NCBI RefSeq assembly: GCF_000246855.1
Contig: NC_016609.1
Span: forward strand, 7,514,744 to 7,578,743
Source: Niastella koreensis GR20-10
Lineage (GTDB): Bacteria > Bacteroidota > Bacteroidia > Chitinophagales > Chitinophagaceae
Direction of reading: 5' to 3'
DNA length: 64,000 bases
Shown here: positions 16,662 through 24,317 of the stretch, piece after piece
Layout of the letters: the number at the start of each line of letters is the position of its first letter
How positions within the stretch are numbered: position 1 is the stretch's first letter
The notes under the pieces: model-generated
The model's database searches: none
Seen by the model: only the letters and a program-made list of their open reading frames with translations
Told to the model about the DNA's origin: nothing
Program-made: the position numbers and the translations under genes

Positions 16662-18323
16662 ATGTTATTCAATTATCGCTTTGCGGGAAACAGTACTGTA
16701 ACCAGTACCATGCATAAGACGGGATTGTCGTTTGCACCCGACACCCTGCGTGAAAGCGCCTGGTTTGTAGGCAAGCTGCATAAAAAGCTGGCCTTTCGCG
16801 AAGCTATCTCCGCCCTGCACGATGTTGTTATCAGTGACCTGCGATTTAAACCAAAAGATAAAATGGCCTATAAAGAATGGGTGGCTCAAAACGAAGCCTT
16901 GTTCCTGGCCGAATTTATGGCCGGCTACGATGCCGACGCTGCCAATAGCCGCATAGAGCAATTAAAAACCGAGCTGGCCGATGTACGCACTAAAAAAGAT
17001 GCGTTGATGGCTCCCTTTTTAAAAGCCCGCCAGCATTACTTCAATTATTTATACGAGAAGAACAAGGAAGCCTGGATCGTATTGGACCCTGTAATTACCA
17101 TTCACCCCGATGAACTGTTCTTTGAATGTTTCAGCCAGGACGAATCAACCTATGGTAAACTGGGCTGCAATTACAATGTGTTCAAGGAAATTGACGATTA
17201 CAAATGCGGCACTACCAATGTGGATTATTCTGCTGCCCTGTATGAAGAATTTCAGAAGGTGCGTGATTATAAAGAAACAGAATTAAAAGTTGACCCCAGT
17301 GGTTTTGCCGTGCAAACCACGCAGGAGGAATTATATAAAGAAGTAAAGATCGATCTGCCCGATAGCTGGGTGCGTGGTTTTCTGCAGGTAAGCAGCGCAA
17401 TGACCCTGCCTACCATTCAGTTCGACCTGCACCCGATGGATATTTACAATATCTGTTTATTACTGCGCCGCTTTAAAGAAAAGCGGGGACCGCGTTCCTT
17501 ACGTTATGTGCTGGAACCAGGCCATCCGGTAAAGGTGATCCTGGAACCCTGGGGCAAAGAGATCATCTGCGCCCGCAGCATTTATCCCGGACCAACCAAA
17601 CAGGAAGTAAGAACATGGGGCCGGAGAAGATTATTGATCCTGGAAAGATTGATACCCGTTGCTAAAAAATTCACTGTTCATTTATTAGGAACCGGTCTGC
17701 CTTCATTTTATATCGCCGATCTGGGTGATATGAATTTCACCCTCGGGCTCAGCGGCTGGACGGCCAACGACTGGAGCCATGCCGGCAATTTTGATCTGCT
17801 GGCGCCGCGGCTGGAAGTAGACAATGAAATCAAAGCAAAAGTATTCGCGGCGCTTCAGCAGGACTGGTTAGGAACAGCCCAGCACTTTGCACAAAAACTG
17901 AATGTAGATACGGCCCAGGTATCAGGTGCATTAAGCGCCTATACGCAGGCCGGCCGCGTTATCTATGACCTTAACACAAATGTTTACCGCCTGCGCGAAC
18001 TAAGCCGTGAGCCTTTGCCGTTTGATAAACTGCGCTTTGATAACCCCAGGGAAGAAATGGCCGCCGAACTGCTGAAAGGCGAAATAAAATTCACTTCGGC
18101 ACAACAGGCCGATGGCAGTATGCAATTAACCGGTACGGTAAAAGGCGGGGGAAGAAAAATGTATAATACCCAATTGCTGATCGATAGCGATGAAAAGATA
18201 AAGTCGGCCGGTTGCGATTGCAGTTTTTATAAAGAAAATAAACTATACAAAGGCCCTTGCGAACACATGCTGGCCCTTCGCCAGTCGTTCAATAAAACAA
18301 GGGTATCACAAGGATTCAGGTAG
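16662..18323 (+). CDS. Winged-helix and SWIM zinc-finger protein, retron accessory gene
   Basis: A 553-residue cytoplasmic protein. The N-terminal part (about 1-390) has no family I recognise. Residues about 393-447 look like a winged helix (QHFAQKLNVDTAQVSGALSA, then a Tyr-rich wing). The C-terminus has a SWIM zinc finger with Cys518, Cys520, Cys533 and His535 (CxC...CxH). SWIM domains bind DNA or proteins. It lies between the WGR/ARM gene and the ncRNA, all on the plus strand, and together with the reverse transcriptase it makes a type XIII-like retron. Possible roles are msDNA binding or effector activity; this is inference. Confidence 0.78.
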   Translation: MLFNYRFAGNSTVTSTMHKTGLSFAPDTLRESAWFVGKLHKKLAFREAISALHDVVISDLRFKPKDKMAYKEWVAQNEALFLAEFMAGYDADAANSRIEQLKTELADVRTKKDALMAPFLKARQHYFNYLYEKNKEAWIVLDPVITIHPDELFFECFSQDESTYGKLGCNYNVFKEIDDYKCGTTNVDYSAALYEEFQKVRDYKETELKVDPSGFAVQTTQEELYKEVKIDLPDSWVRGFLQVSSAMTLPTIQFDLHPMDIYNICLLLRRFKEKRGPRSLRYVLEPGHPVKVILEPWGKEIICARSIYPGPTKQEVRTWGRRRLLILERLIPVAKKFTVHLLGTGLPSFYIADLGDMNFTLGLSGWTANDWSHAGNFDLLAPRLEVDNEIKAKVFAALQQDWLGTAQHFAQKLNVDTAQVSGALSAYTQAGRVIYDLNTNVYRLRELSREPLPFDKLRFDNPREEMAAELLKGEIKFTSAQQADGSMQLTGTVKGGGRKMYNTQLLIDSDEKIKSAGCDCSFYKENKLYKGPCEHMLALRQSFNKTRVSQGFR

Positions 18324-18389
18324 GGTTATGCGTGACTAAGATTCAAAAAAAGATTACCTGAATTATTTAGAAATTAAAAAATAGGAAAC

Positions 18390-18397
18390 TATATTTG
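18390..18397 (+). promoter_or_regulatory. Promoter -7 element for the retron ncRNA
   Basis: TATATTTG is an exact match to the Bacteroidota -7 consensus TAnnTTTG. A TTTA-containing stretch about 20 bases upstream could serve as the -33 element. The predicted start, near 18403-18405, is about 16 bases before the a1 repeat. Confidence 0.6.
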
Positions 18398-18403
18398 TTA
18401 ACC

Positions 18404-18660
18404 GCATTTCGTGTTCTTTGACAGAGGGGAAATAAACTTATGCACCTTGCTTCCGAAAGGAAAGGGCGATGTTTCGTCGCTCATGCAACATGAATATTTC
18501 ATGCATCACCAAATGTAATCTTTACTATGGCACCCGGGTACTGATGTAACATTTTCAGTACCGGCACTGCGTGCCATAATATCACATCAGTACCCGGGTG
18601 CCTTGCGTTGATTAATCTGGTCACCGGTACGCACGAAGGCAGCATTTGTCCCCCTGTCGA
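18404..18660 (+). ncRNA. Retron ncRNA (msr-msd template)
   Basis: The whole retron RNA layout is visible. a1 (GACAGAGGGGAAAT, 18420-18433) can pair with a2 (ATTTGTCCCCCTGTC, 18644-18658), with small bulges. Three msr hairpins follow a1: TTCC-GAAA-GGAA at 18451-18462, GCGA/TCGC at 18466-18480, and CATGAA-TAT-TTCATG at 18489-18503. The long msd hairpin spans 18529-18602. The reverse transcriptase start codon lies 28 bases after a2. In known retrons the enzyme primes at a 2'-OH of a G near the a1/msr border and copies msd into multicopy single-stranded DNA. I cannot fix the branching G or the exact DNA ends. The 5' end is set from the promoter and is approximate. Confidence 0.85.
18529..18602 (+). 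repeat. msd hairpin of the retron, with nested alternative stems
   Basis: The outer arms are perfect over 19 bp: GGCACCCGGGTACTGATGT (18529-18547) and its complement at 18584-18602. An inner hairpin GGCAC-TGC-GTGCC sits at 18563-18575. TCAGTACC occurs twice (18555-18562 and within 18588-18595), and both copies can pair with GGTACTGA at 18537-18544, so two mutually exclusive folds exist. Confidence 0.9.
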
Positions 18661-18686
18661 GACATGATCTCTTTTCTTCACCCAAC

Positions 18687-20195
18687 ATGGCAGATAACAG
18701 ATCGATCCGTCAAGAGTTATACGACCGCATCCGCGAATCTTCTAAAGACAGTGTGGTGCTGGAAGAAATGAAACGTATGGGCTTTTGGGCCAATAACGAA
18801 GATCGCCCCAGCATACCTGAGCTGCTTATAAAAAAAGAAGTAGAATTAAATAAGGAGCTCAGTAAACTGTACGACGAAAAACGGAAGTATCAGAACAAAG
18901 AAGCCGTGTTAAAAGAAATGCGGCTGAAACGGATGCTTGACTCCCGGGAGAAGCAGGCTGCCAACAAAAAGAAGAAAGAACTCCAACGCCTGGAAAAGGC
19001 CGAAGCCTGGAAAAAGCAAAAACAAACGGAGATCATTTATTTGGGTGAAGGCGTTTCTGTTGGGTTGAACAATACAGATAACAATGTAGCCCTTTTACAA
19101 AAACATGGGCTGCCTGTTTTTAATAATGAGAATGATCTCGCACAAGCCATAGGCATCCCCTTAAAAGAATTACGTTTTTTATCTTTCGCCCGTAAAGTAT
19201 CTACCGTATCGCATTACCGTAAATTTTATATTCCTAAAAAATCTGGCGGCAAACGACTGATCTCGGCGCCCATGCCGCGCTTAAAAAGCGTTCAGTACTG
19301 GATCCTGGAGAACATCTTTAACAAAGTGGCCATTCACCCGGCTGTGCATGGTTTTGCTTTACAACGTTCCATTATCAGCAATGCCCAACCGCACATAGGT
19401 AAAGCGGTAGTGATAAACATCGATGTAAAAGATTTCTTCCCCTCTATTCATTATAAAAGAGTAAAAGGGTTATTACAACAATTAGGATTTTCTGAAAAGA
19501 TTGCGGTAATACTCGCCTTGTTATGTACCGAAGCCGTTACGGAAGAAGTAACCATTGACGGTCAGCATTACTTCGTACAAAAAGGCAATCGCGTATTACC
19601 CCAGGGAGCACCTACCAGTCCTGCTATTACAAACATCTTATGTTACAAGCTGGATAAACGCCTCCAAGGGTTAGCGAACAAAAACCAATGCAGCTTTACC
19701 CGCTATGCCGACGATATCACTTTCTCTTTTGATAACGCCCAAACCAATGCACAGCAACTGGTTTGGCGTATTAAAAAGGTTTTGCAGGATGAGGGTTTTA
19801 CCGTTCACCCAGATAAGATCCGAATTATGCGCAAGGGCGCTCACCAGGAAGTAACGGGGATTGTTGTTAATGAAAAAGCTGGCATTCCCCGTAAAAAGTT
19901 ACGCCAGTTCAGGGCCGTATTGCACCAGTTAAAAACAAAGGAAGCCAGTGCATTAAAATGGGGCAACGGTAACCTGGCCAGCGCAGTAACCGGTTATGCC
20001 AATTTTGTAAAGATGGTAAAACCGGCACAGGGCGCAGCTTTTCAACAACAAATTGTAGCCCTGCTTCAAACAAACAGGTTACAAAACCCGGTAAGCGTAA
20101 CAACCACACCCAAAAACACCCCAACACCGCCCACTCAAAATAATTCCAACGAACCTAAAAAAGACGACGACAAACCCTGGTGGAACGTAGTCTGA
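18687..20195 (+). CDS. Retron reverse transcriptase
   Basis: A 502-residue enzyme that makes msDNA from the ncRNA just upstream. It has the retron-specific NAxxH motif (NAQPH, 232-236), the motif A aspartate Asp246 (NIDVKDFF), LPQGAPTSP at 304-312, the catalytic YADD at 340-343 and the retron VTG motif at 389-391. A thumb region follows to about 460. At over 500 residues it is much longer than the usual 300-350-residue retron enzyme. An N-terminal extension of about 150 residues is rich in Lys/Glu coiled coil (50-115), and a C-terminal tail of about 35 residues is Pro/Thr/Asn-rich and acidic. Three rightward units precede it. The next gene is convergent, with 8 bp between stops. Confidence 0.95.
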   Translation: MADNRSIRQELYDRIRESSKDSVVLEEMKRMGFWANNEDRPSIPELLIKKEVELNKELSKLYDEKRKYQNKEAVLKEMRLKRMLDSREKQAANKKKKELQRLEKAEAWKKQKQTEIIYLGEGVSVGLNNTDNNVALLQKHGLPVFNNENDLAQAIGIPLKELRFLSFARKVSTVSHYRKFYIPKKSGGKRLISAPMPRLKSVQYWILENIFNKVAIHPAVHGFALQRSIISNAQPHIGKAVVINIDVKDFFPSIHYKRVKGLLQQLGFSEKIAVILALLCTEAVTEEVTIDGQHYFVQKGNRVLPQGAPTSPAITNILCYKLDKRLQGLANKNQCSFTRYADDITFSFDNAQTNAQQLVWRIKKVLQDEGFTVHPDKIRIMRKGAHQEVTGIVVNEKAGIPRKKLRQFRAVLHQLKTKEASALKWGNGNLASAVTGYANFVKMVKPAQGAAFQQQIVALLQTNRLQNPVSVTTTPKNTPTPPTQNNSNEPKKDDDKPWWNVV

Positions 20196-20203
20196 ACCGG
20201 GAT

Positions 20204-20863
20204 TTAAAACTTCAGCCTCACGCCACCCGCTACAATGTATTTTCCATAGCCTGCTTCCACAAAGAAGCCGCCGTTCTTGCTGGCATTGATCTGCACACCC
20301 AGTCCAACCTGGTAAGCCAGTGTGGTACCATCATCAGCATTGGCAGCCTTGCTTCCATCGGCGGCCAGGTAGGTTGCTGAACCGGTATTAAAACCAATGG
20401 CAGTTTTCATGTAAGGCACAACTGTTTGCCGGGCACTGCCCAAATACCGCGTAAAATTCAGCAACACCGCCGTATTGGTTAAACTACCCGTAAAGTCCTG
20501 CTGATTGGTGTTATAATCGTAATAAGGGCGGCTTACTTTACCATAATTCACCATTACGCCAATGGCCATGCGGGGCGCAAAATGATAGTCAATACTGGCG
20601 ATAATGGGGCCTGTTTGTGTAGCATTTCCTGAATAATAACCATAGAAATCACTGAGCAGGTATTTGTCGAGATTGGGAAAGCCATACCCAACGGATACAT
20701 CCAGCGTGGGTTTAAAATTTCCCATTTCCCTTATTTGTTGCTGACGGTACCCTCTGGGTCTTCCATAACGGCCATAGCCGCCGCCGTAACCACCGCCGTA
20801 CTGGGCATTGCTTTCATAAAAACAAGCCACCAGGATGAGGCCTAAAAGTATTCCTTTACGCAT
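20204..20863 (-). CDS. Outer-membrane beta-barrel protein
   Basis: A 219-residue protein with a signal peptide (about 1-20, ending SNAQ) and then a Gly/Tyr/Arg-rich segment (YGGGYGGGYGRYGRPRGY). The rest is alternating hydrophobic and polar strands, typical of an 8-strand barrel of the Bacteroidota outer-membrane beta-barrel family, with a C-terminal strand ending RLKF. No ligand can be assigned. It is convergent with the retron reverse transcriptase and probably marks the end of the defence island. Confidence 0.75.
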   Translation of the reverse strand: MRKGILLGLILVACFYESNAQYGGGYGGGYGRYGRPRGYRQQQIREMGNFKPTLDVSVGYGFPNLDKYLLSDFYGYYSGNATQTGPIIASIDYHFAPRMAIGVMVNYGKVSRPYYDYNTNQQDFTGSLTNTAVLLNFTRYLGSARQTVVPYMKTAIGFNTGSATYLAADGSKAANADDGTTLAYQVGLGVQINASKNGGFFVEAGYGKYIVAGGVRLKF

Positions 20864-21027
20864 ATTATTTTTGCTTTGGGAAGCTTAAATGCGTAAAAGG
20901 TTTAAAGTACAGCCCCGCAAAACCGGCCTTTTACAAGCCGATAACAAAAGGGAAATACCTTTCAGCGCTTGTTTTGGAAGGATGAAAATGGACTTAAGAT
21001 AGATCAATCTCAATTTTGGCAGATTTG

Positions 21028-21130
21028 TTCCAGGTTCCAGGTTTCAAGTTTTAGGGTTCAGGGTTCTACATTTGTAACGCATGGCTATTAATCGGACTTC
21101 CCCTATAACCTGCAACCTGAAACTTGTAAC
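21028..21130. repeat. Dispersed inverted repeat, GTTACAGG family, copy 2
   Basis: GTTCCAGGTTCCAGGTTTC (from 21028) faces ACCTGCAACCTGAAACTTG and a final TAAC (to 21130). It ends 5 bases before the stop of the leftward DNA glycosylase gene and so forms most of its 3' region. Confidence 0.7.
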
Positions 21131-21134
21131 GGTA

Positions 21135-21752
21135 TTACCGGTTCTTCAGGGGCGGCGGGTTGTCTTTCCAGCGCCAGAGATACATACAGGCATAGGTACG
21201 GTAAGGACTCCATTTTTTGGAGATGCGTACCATGTCTTCGCGGAATCTCTTTTTATCGGTACGATCGAGTTTATACAATGCGATCATTGCGTTCTGAACG
21301 CCCAGATCGTCCAAAGCAAATACATCTTCTCTTTTAAGTGCAAAAATCAATAGCATTTCAACCGTCCAGCGGCCAACGCCTTTTATCTGGGTCAGGTAGG
21401 TAATTACTTGTTCATCATTCATTTTATGCAGCCGGCTATGCTCCATACCATGTTCAATGGCAAAGCGGGCCACATTCTGCACATAACTTACTTTTGCGTT
21501 GGATAATCCAATGGCCCGCAATGTTTCGGGCGCCGTGGCAACCACCTGCTCAGGGGTAGGTTCATTGCCACCATACAGGTTCAAAAATCGTTGATAGATG
21601 ACATCTGCTACTTTCGTCGACAATTGCTGGCTCATGATAGAAGCGCAGAGGTAAGTACAAATATTTTTTTGTTTCTTCAGGGTTAAGATGCCGTGATTAT
21701 CGATGAGCTTTTTTATTATCCTGTCTTTGGAAAGGTGTAAGGTATACTCCAT
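21135..21752 (-). CDS. DNA-3-methyladenine glycosylase, AlkA-like HhH-GPD family
   Basis: A 205-residue base-excision repair enzyme. A helix-hairpin-helix (KGVGRW, about 124-129) is followed by the Gly/Pro-Asp region FALDDLGVQ, where Asp149 is the probable catalytic acid. It should remove alkylated purines from DNA. The short length and lack of the N-terminal AlkA domain are normal for this bacterial subgroup. A paralog of the same fold lies at 36079-36708. Confidence 0.85.
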   Translation of the reverse strand: MEYTLHLSKDRIIKKLIDNHGILTLKKQKNICTYLCASIMSQQLSTKVADVIYQRFLNLYGGNEPTPEQVVATAPETLRAIGLSNAKVSYVQNVARFAIEHGMEHSRLHKMNDEQVITYLTQIKGVGRWTVEMLLIFALKREDVFALDDLGVQNAMIALYKLDRTDKKRFREDMVRISKKWSPYRTYACMYLWRWKDNPPPLKNR

Positions 21753-21881
21753 GGTTGTAATGGTTTACTGGAAAACGTGGCGGCCCCCTCCCGGCCTTCC
21801 GCCAGTTGGCAGAGAGAAGTCTTTTAAAGACGAGGCCTCGTTTAGCCGCTTCTTTGCAATTTACCTGTTAATTTTGTTCTC

Positions 21882-22571
21882 ATGCAACGAAATTTAATTG
21901 TCACCAAAGATGGTTCGCACACCGTGGCTATCCCCGAATGGGAGGTTTCTTATCATTCGGTATATGGCGCTGTGCAGGAGTCGTTGCATGTGTTTATTGA
22001 AGCCGGTTTCAGACATTGGTGGAACCTGCACGGGAATGCCAGCCAGTGCGTTGTTTTTGAAATGGGGTTTGGCACCGGCCTTAATGCCCTGCTCACCACT
22101 CTGGAAGCAAGACGCCGGCAACGCAAGGTGTTCTACGAAACAGTGGAAGCATTCCCGTTGGAAATTGCGCTTGTTGAAAAACTGAACTATTGTTATGCGC
22201 TGGAAGAATCCTTCTGGCAACCCGTGTTCAACTCATTGCATACCTGCGACTGGAGCAGCGTTCAACACATCACCAGTTTCTTTTCTTTTAAAAAAATAAA
22301 GACGTTGCTGGCCGATTATATCCCGGGCAACCCCGTTGATGTGATCTATTATGACGCATTTGCGCCCGGTGCACAACCTGAACTATGGACCCAGCCTGTA
22401 TTTGAAAAGTTATTCGCCATGCTGGCGCCTGGTGGTGTGCTGGCAACATATTGCAGTAAAGGTGATGTTCGCCGCGCCATGCTGGCGGCAGGTTTTCAGG
22501 TAGAAAAAATACCGGGACCAGTGGGGAAGCGGGAGATGCTCAGAGGAACACGCTTAACGCCAAAGGCTTAA
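21882..22571 (+). CDS. mnmD: tRNA 5-methylaminomethyl-2-thiouridine methyltransferase MnmD
   Basis: A 229-residue stand-alone form of the MnmC methyltransferase domain (DUF752), which makes the last methyl transfer in mnm5s2U34 of tRNA. The SAM site FEMGFGTGLNALLT (about 63-76) and the motif YYDAFAPGAQPELW (about 155-168) are present, and the C-terminal KREMLRG is typical. The separate FAD oxidase domain of MnmC is absent, as usual for MnmD. The last codons and the TAA come from a GCTTAACGC repeat. Transcription converges with cysS. Confidence 0.87.
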   Translation: MQRNLIVTKDGSHTVAIPEWEVSYHSVYGAVQESLHVFIEAGFRHWWNLHGNASQCVVFEMGFGTGLNALLTTLEARRRQRKVFYETVEAFPLEIALVEKLNYCYALEESFWQPVFNSLHTCDWSSVQHITSFFSFKKIKTLLADYIPGNPVDVIYYDAFAPGAQPELWTQPVFEKLFAMLAPGGVLATYCSKGDVRRAMLAAGFQVEKIPGPVGKREMLRGTRLTPKA

Positions 22572-22679
22572 CGCTGAACGCGAAATACAAAGACCTTATA
22601 AACACAGATGCCACATCTTAAGATGCGGCATCTGTGTTTTATGTATTCAGCGTTGAGCGTTAGGCGTTCCGCGTTAAGC
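22567..22679. repeat. GCTTAACGC-family inverted repeat around a terminator
   Basis: GCTTAACGCTGAACGCG on the left (22567 onward) is mirrored by CAGCGTTGAGCG and CGCGTTAAGC on the right (to about 22679). The repeat supplies the TAA stop codons of both convergent genes, mnmD and cysS. The same motif recurs at 28949-28983. Confidence 0.7.
22600..22639. terminator. Strong bidirectional terminator between mnmD and cysS
   Basis: Arms 22600-22619 and 22620-22639 form a 20-bp stem with one A-C mismatch and A/T ends on both sides (AAACACAGATGCC... with ...GGCATCTGTGTTT). Its position between two gene ends fits termination from both directions. Confidence 0.85.
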
Positions 22680-24170
22680 AAACGAATAACTTACCCCGCC
22701 ATCCTTTTCATCTTTCAACAAAATTCCCAACTGCGTTAACTGCTGGCGAATTTTATCGGAGGTTGCATAGTCTTTTCTTGCCTTGGCCTCTTTACGAATT
22801 TCTATCAACAAACCTATTACGCCATCGAGTTTACCATCTTCATTTTCTTCATCACCTTTCAGTCCGAGGATCTCCTCCAGATATAATTTAAAATATTGTT
22901 GCAGCAACTGCATGGTGTCTGCACTCAGGGCGTCGGGTGCAATGTGTTTGTCTTTTATTGAGTTGATAACCGGTACCAGTTCAAAGATGTTGGCTAACAC
23001 TTTGGCGGTATTGAAGTCATCGCTCATAAATTCATCCAGCTCCAGTAACAGGGTTTTCACTTTTGCATCCAGTTCGGCATCACCAGCTGTTGGTTTCAAT
23101 CCGGTGGTTTCCAGTTTCTGCAATACTTCATATGCTTCCCACAGGCGTTTCAATCCTTTTTCTGCAGCCTGCAACGCCTCGTTACTAAAATCGAGCGTAC
23201 TGCGGTAATGTGTTTGAAGAATAAAGAAGCGAATGGTTTGTCCGGTGTATGCTTTTTCAAGCAGGGGGTGATTGCCGCTGAACAGCTCCGTTAACTTGAT
23301 CACATTATTATAGCTCTTACCCATTTTACGGCCGTTAATGGTGATCATGTTATTATGTAACCAGTAACGGGCAGGCACATGTTTATTGCAGATAGTACTT
23401 TGCGCAATTTCACTTTCGTGATGCGGAAACTGCAGGTCCATACCACCGCCATGAATATCGAATTCAGCACCCAGGTATTTAGTACTCATGGCCGAGCATT
23501 CGATGTGCCAGCCGGGGAATCCTTCGCCCCAGGGACTTACCCAACGCATAATGTGCTCAGGCGGCGCCGCCTTCCATAAAGCGAAATCCTGTTTATTTCT
23601 CTTCTCGTCCTGGCCTTCCAGGTCGCGGGTAGTTTCCAACAGATCTTCCATTACGCGGCCGCTGAGTTTACCGTAGGGATAATGTTCTGCATATTTTTTT
23701 ACATCAAAATATACGGAGCCATTCATTTCGTAGGCATAGCCTTCTTCCATGATCTTTTTGATCATTTCTATCTGCTCTACTATATGGCCGGTAGCGGTAG
23801 GTTCAATACTTGGGTCCAAATTATTCAGCTGTTTCATACCCCAGTGAAAGAGATTGGTGTACTTGGTAACCAGTTCCATGGGTTCCAGCTTTTCCAACGT
23901 TGCTTTTTTGGCAATCTTGTCTTCAGCTTCTCTTCCTTCTTCTTCAAAGTGACCGGCATCGGTGATATTACGAACGTAGCGCACTTTATAGCCGAGGTGC
24001 ATAAGGTAACGGTAAATTACATCGAACGTAACATACGGTCTGGCATGTCCCAGATGGCTTTCCCCACTCACGGTAGGTCCGCACACGTATAACCCCACAT
24101 GACCGGGTGTAATGGGTGTAAATACTTCTTTTTGCCTTGTATATGAATTCAGGACTTTCAGTTCACTCAT
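22674..24170 (-). CDS. cysS: Cysteinyl-tRNA synthetase
   Basis: A 498-residue class I aminoacyl-tRNA synthetase that charges tRNA-Cys. The zinc ligand Cys30 (VCGPTVSG), the HIGH-like HLGH at 39-42, the second metal-binding region WHIECSAMS and the KMSKS-like KMGKS at 282-286 are all present, followed by the helical anticodon-binding C-terminus. Length and order are normal. It is a single leftward gene whose stop codon lies in a dispersed repeat. Confidence 0.97.
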   Translation of the reverse strand: MSELKVLNSYTRQKEVFTPITPGHVGLYVCGPTVSGESHLGHARPYVTFDVIYRYLMHLGYKVRYVRNITDAGHFEEEGREAEDKIAKKATLEKLEPMELVTKYTNLFHWGMKQLNNLDPSIEPTATGHIVEQIEMIKKIMEEGYAYEMNGSVYFDVKKYAEHYPYGKLSGRVMEDLLETTRDLEGQDEKRNKQDFALWKAAPPEHIMRWVSPWGEGFPGWHIECSAMSTKYLGAEFDIHGGGMDLQFPHHESEIAQSTICNKHVPARYWLHNNMITINGRKMGKSYNNVIKLTELFSGNHPLLEKAYTGQTIRFFILQTHYRSTLDFSNEALQAAEKGLKRLWEAYEVLQKLETTGLKPTAGDAELDAKVKTLLLELDEFMSDDFNTAKVLANIFELVPVINSIKDKHIAPDALSADTMQLLQQYFKLYLEEILGLKGDEENEDGKLDGVIGLLIEIRKEAKARKDYATSDKIRQQLTQLGILLKDEKDGGVSYSFA

Positions 24171-24317
24171 AAAAATTCATTAATCAGTCTGATGATAGTT
24201 AAAATAAAGCCGGTAAATGCAAAAATAAATGTATCCCGCCAGAACGGCGAATTAGTTACAACAAGAAGCTGGTTTACTGCTGAGGATCATGTTTCAAATA
24301 TAGGGATTTTAGGCAAT

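Noticed and set aside
18687-20195. Group II intron or diversity-generating retroelement RT
   Set aside because: There is no maturase domain, intron RNA or variable/template repeat pair, and the NAxxH and VTG motifs are retron-specific.
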